This document shows, piece after piece, positions 6,355-7,389 of a DNA stretch of 7,389 bases. The number at the start of each line of letters is the position of its first letter. Positions within the stretch are counted from its first letter, which is position 1. The DNA is taken from positions 1 through 7,389 of the forward strand of contig JAFGNI010000192.1 of NCBI GenBank assembly GCA_016927095.1. Direction: 5' to 3'. Both the position numbers and the translations under genes were made by a program. The DNA is from Anaerolineae bacterium. Lineage in GTDB: Bacteria; Chloroflexota; Anaerolineae; B4-G1; SLSP01. Below the pieces are notes generated by a model that worked only from the letters and a program-made list of their open reading frames with translations, was not told where the DNA came from and searched no databases.

Positions 6355-7389
6355 TTACTCGTACCTCAACGCGTCGATCGGGTTCAGGCCCGCCGCACGG
6401 TTCGATGGATAGATGCCGAAAAAGACGCCCACCGCCGCCGAAAAGCCTGTCGCAAGGAGAACCGTCTGCCAGCTCACCACCGTATCCAGATCCTTCGCGA
6501 GGGCGGCGATCAGGTGCGAGCCGGCGGCGCCCAGCGCGATCCCGATCGCCCCGCCGAGCAGCGCCAGCACGATCGCCTCGACCAGGAACTGGATGCGAAT
6601 GTCGCGTCGCCTGGCGCCCATGGCTTTGCGCACGCCGATCTCGCGCGTCCGTTCGGTCACCGACACGAGCATGATGTTCATGATGCCGATGCCGCCTACC
6701 AGCAGCGACACCCCGGCGATCGCCCCCAGAAACACCGTCAGTGCCCGGGTCATGTTGCCCGTGATCGACAGGATGTCTGTCTGTTTGACGATGCTGAAAT
6801 CGTCCTCGTCGCGAAAGGCGATCTTGTGCCGCTGGCGCAGCAGGTCGGCGATGTTTTCGGAAACGGGATCGACCACCGTTTCGTCGACCACCTGTACATA
6901 GATCGTAGACAGGAGTGGCTCACCCCGGCGGCTGCGCATCCACGGATAGAGCCGGGCCTGGACCGTCGTCAACGGCACATAGACCGAGTCGTCGGCTCCG
7001 TCCAGCGTCGAGCCGCCCTTTTCCGCCAGGACGCCGATCACGCGGAACGGCACCCGGTTGATTTTGATCTTCTGCCCGATGGCATACGCGCCGTCGTCGA
7101 ACAGCTTCTGATACAACTTGTGGCCCAGGACCACCACCCGCGACTTGGCGCTCACATCGTCCGAAGAGATGAATGTCCCGTCGGCAACCTGTAAGTGTCG
7201 CAGCGCCAGGTATTCGGGCGTGACGCCGACGACGCCGGTGTAGAGATCCTTTTTGCCCGCCGAGATGTCACCTTCGGCGCTCAGCTCTGGCGCGGTGCCG
7301 GTGACGTCGGGCACCAGGAATGGGTCGGCGATGGCTTGGTAGTCGCCGAGGGTCATCTCGGGAGAATCGTTCGAGTCGGCGTCGAGCGA
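6355..7389 (-). CDS. MacB/FtsX-family ABC transporter permease (N-terminus beyond window)
   Basis: The last 344 residues are present and the frame stays open to the right edge. The ATG at 7356 is internal rather than the start, because 11 more open codons precede it and the first transmembrane helix expected for the family is missing. The first two thirds form the extracytoplasmic MacB-type periplasmic core domain (VVGVTPEYLALRHLQVADG, SRVVVLGHKLYQKLF, FRVIGVLAEKGG). The final third is an FtsX domain with three membrane helices, containing the family signatures GGIGIMNIMLVSVTERTREI, GVRKAMGARRRDI and the ending PSNRAAGLNPIDALRYE. MacB-type transporters couple cytoplasmic ATP hydrolysis to movement of substrates such as peptides, lipoproteins or antibiotics outside the membrane. 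The ATPase is probably encoded upstream, outside the window. It precedes the two-component genes by 39 bases, which suggests a sensing/transport module. The substrate is unknown. Confidence 0.96.
   Translation of the reverse strand, partial: SLDADSNDSPEMTLGDYQAIADPFLVPDVTGTAPELSAEGDISAGKKDLYTGVVGVTPEYLALRHLQVADGTFISSDDVSAKSRVVVLGHKLYQKLFDDGAYAIGQKIKINRVPFRVIGVLAEKGGSTLDGADDSVYVPLTTVQARLYPWMRSRRGEPLLSTIYVQVVDETVVDPVSENIADLLRQRHKIAFRDEDDFSIVKQTDILSITGNMTRALTVFLGAIAGVSLLVGGIGIMNIMLVSVTERTREIGVRKAMGARRRDIRIQFLVEAIVLALLGGAIGIALGAAGSHLIAALAKDLDTVVSWQTVLLATGFSAAVGVFFGIYPSNRAAGLNPIDALRYE

Noticed and set aside
6514..7194. 226-codon plus-strand open frame
   Set aside because: It is antisense to the MacB/FtsX permease, and its His/Asp/Arg-rich translation is typical of a shadow frame.
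1..7389. CRISPR arrays, tRNA/rRNA genes, insertion sequences, attachment sites
   Set aside because: No spaced direct-repeat array, tRNA-like cloverleaf, rRNA segment, transposase motif or terminal inverted repeats were seen on reading both strands.

Overview
The window is high-GC bacterial DNA in which every convincing gene lies on the minus strand, so it is best read from the right edge to the left. The mix is a MacB/FtsX-type ABC permease, a NarL-class two-component pair, a TetR regulator and a very large secreted CARDB/beta-propeller protein. This mix fits Chloroflexota (Anaerolineae/Caldilineae-like) best, but that is an inference from gene content and not from a marker gene. Both promoters that can be read are close to the sigma-70 consensus.

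Right part (7389 to 4102): the C-terminal part of an ABC-transporter permease (5' end outside the window) is followed after 39 bases by a membrane sensor histidine kinase, then after 21 bases by its NarL/LuxR-type response regulator. A CTGACA-17-TATAAT promoter lies between the permease stop and the kinase. It places the predicted +1 on the A of the kinase ATG, so this message may be leaderless. The three genes look like a sensing/efflux or envelope-stress module. The transporter's ATPase is presumably just outside the window.

Middle (4101 to 3735): about 370 bases without a confident gene. They hold a possible degraded plus-strand fragment resembling the N-terminal region of class-III aminotransferases, a perfect-consensus minus-strand promoter (TTGACA-17-TATAAT), an 18-bp palindromic operator over the expected start site, and a leader of about 115 nt with a strong hairpin.

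Left part (3734 to 1): a TetR-family repressor, probably autoregulated through that operator, is tightly coupled to a giant exported protein. The repressor's stop codon lies inside the next gene's Shine-Dalgarno sequence. The downstream frame stays open for 1040 codons to the window edge, with no stop. It encodes a signal peptide, a PD40-like propeller, a CARDB adhesion-type domain, an unrecognised middle region and the start of a second propeller-like repeat region. A repressor co-transcribed with a giant surface protein is the most unusual arrangement here.
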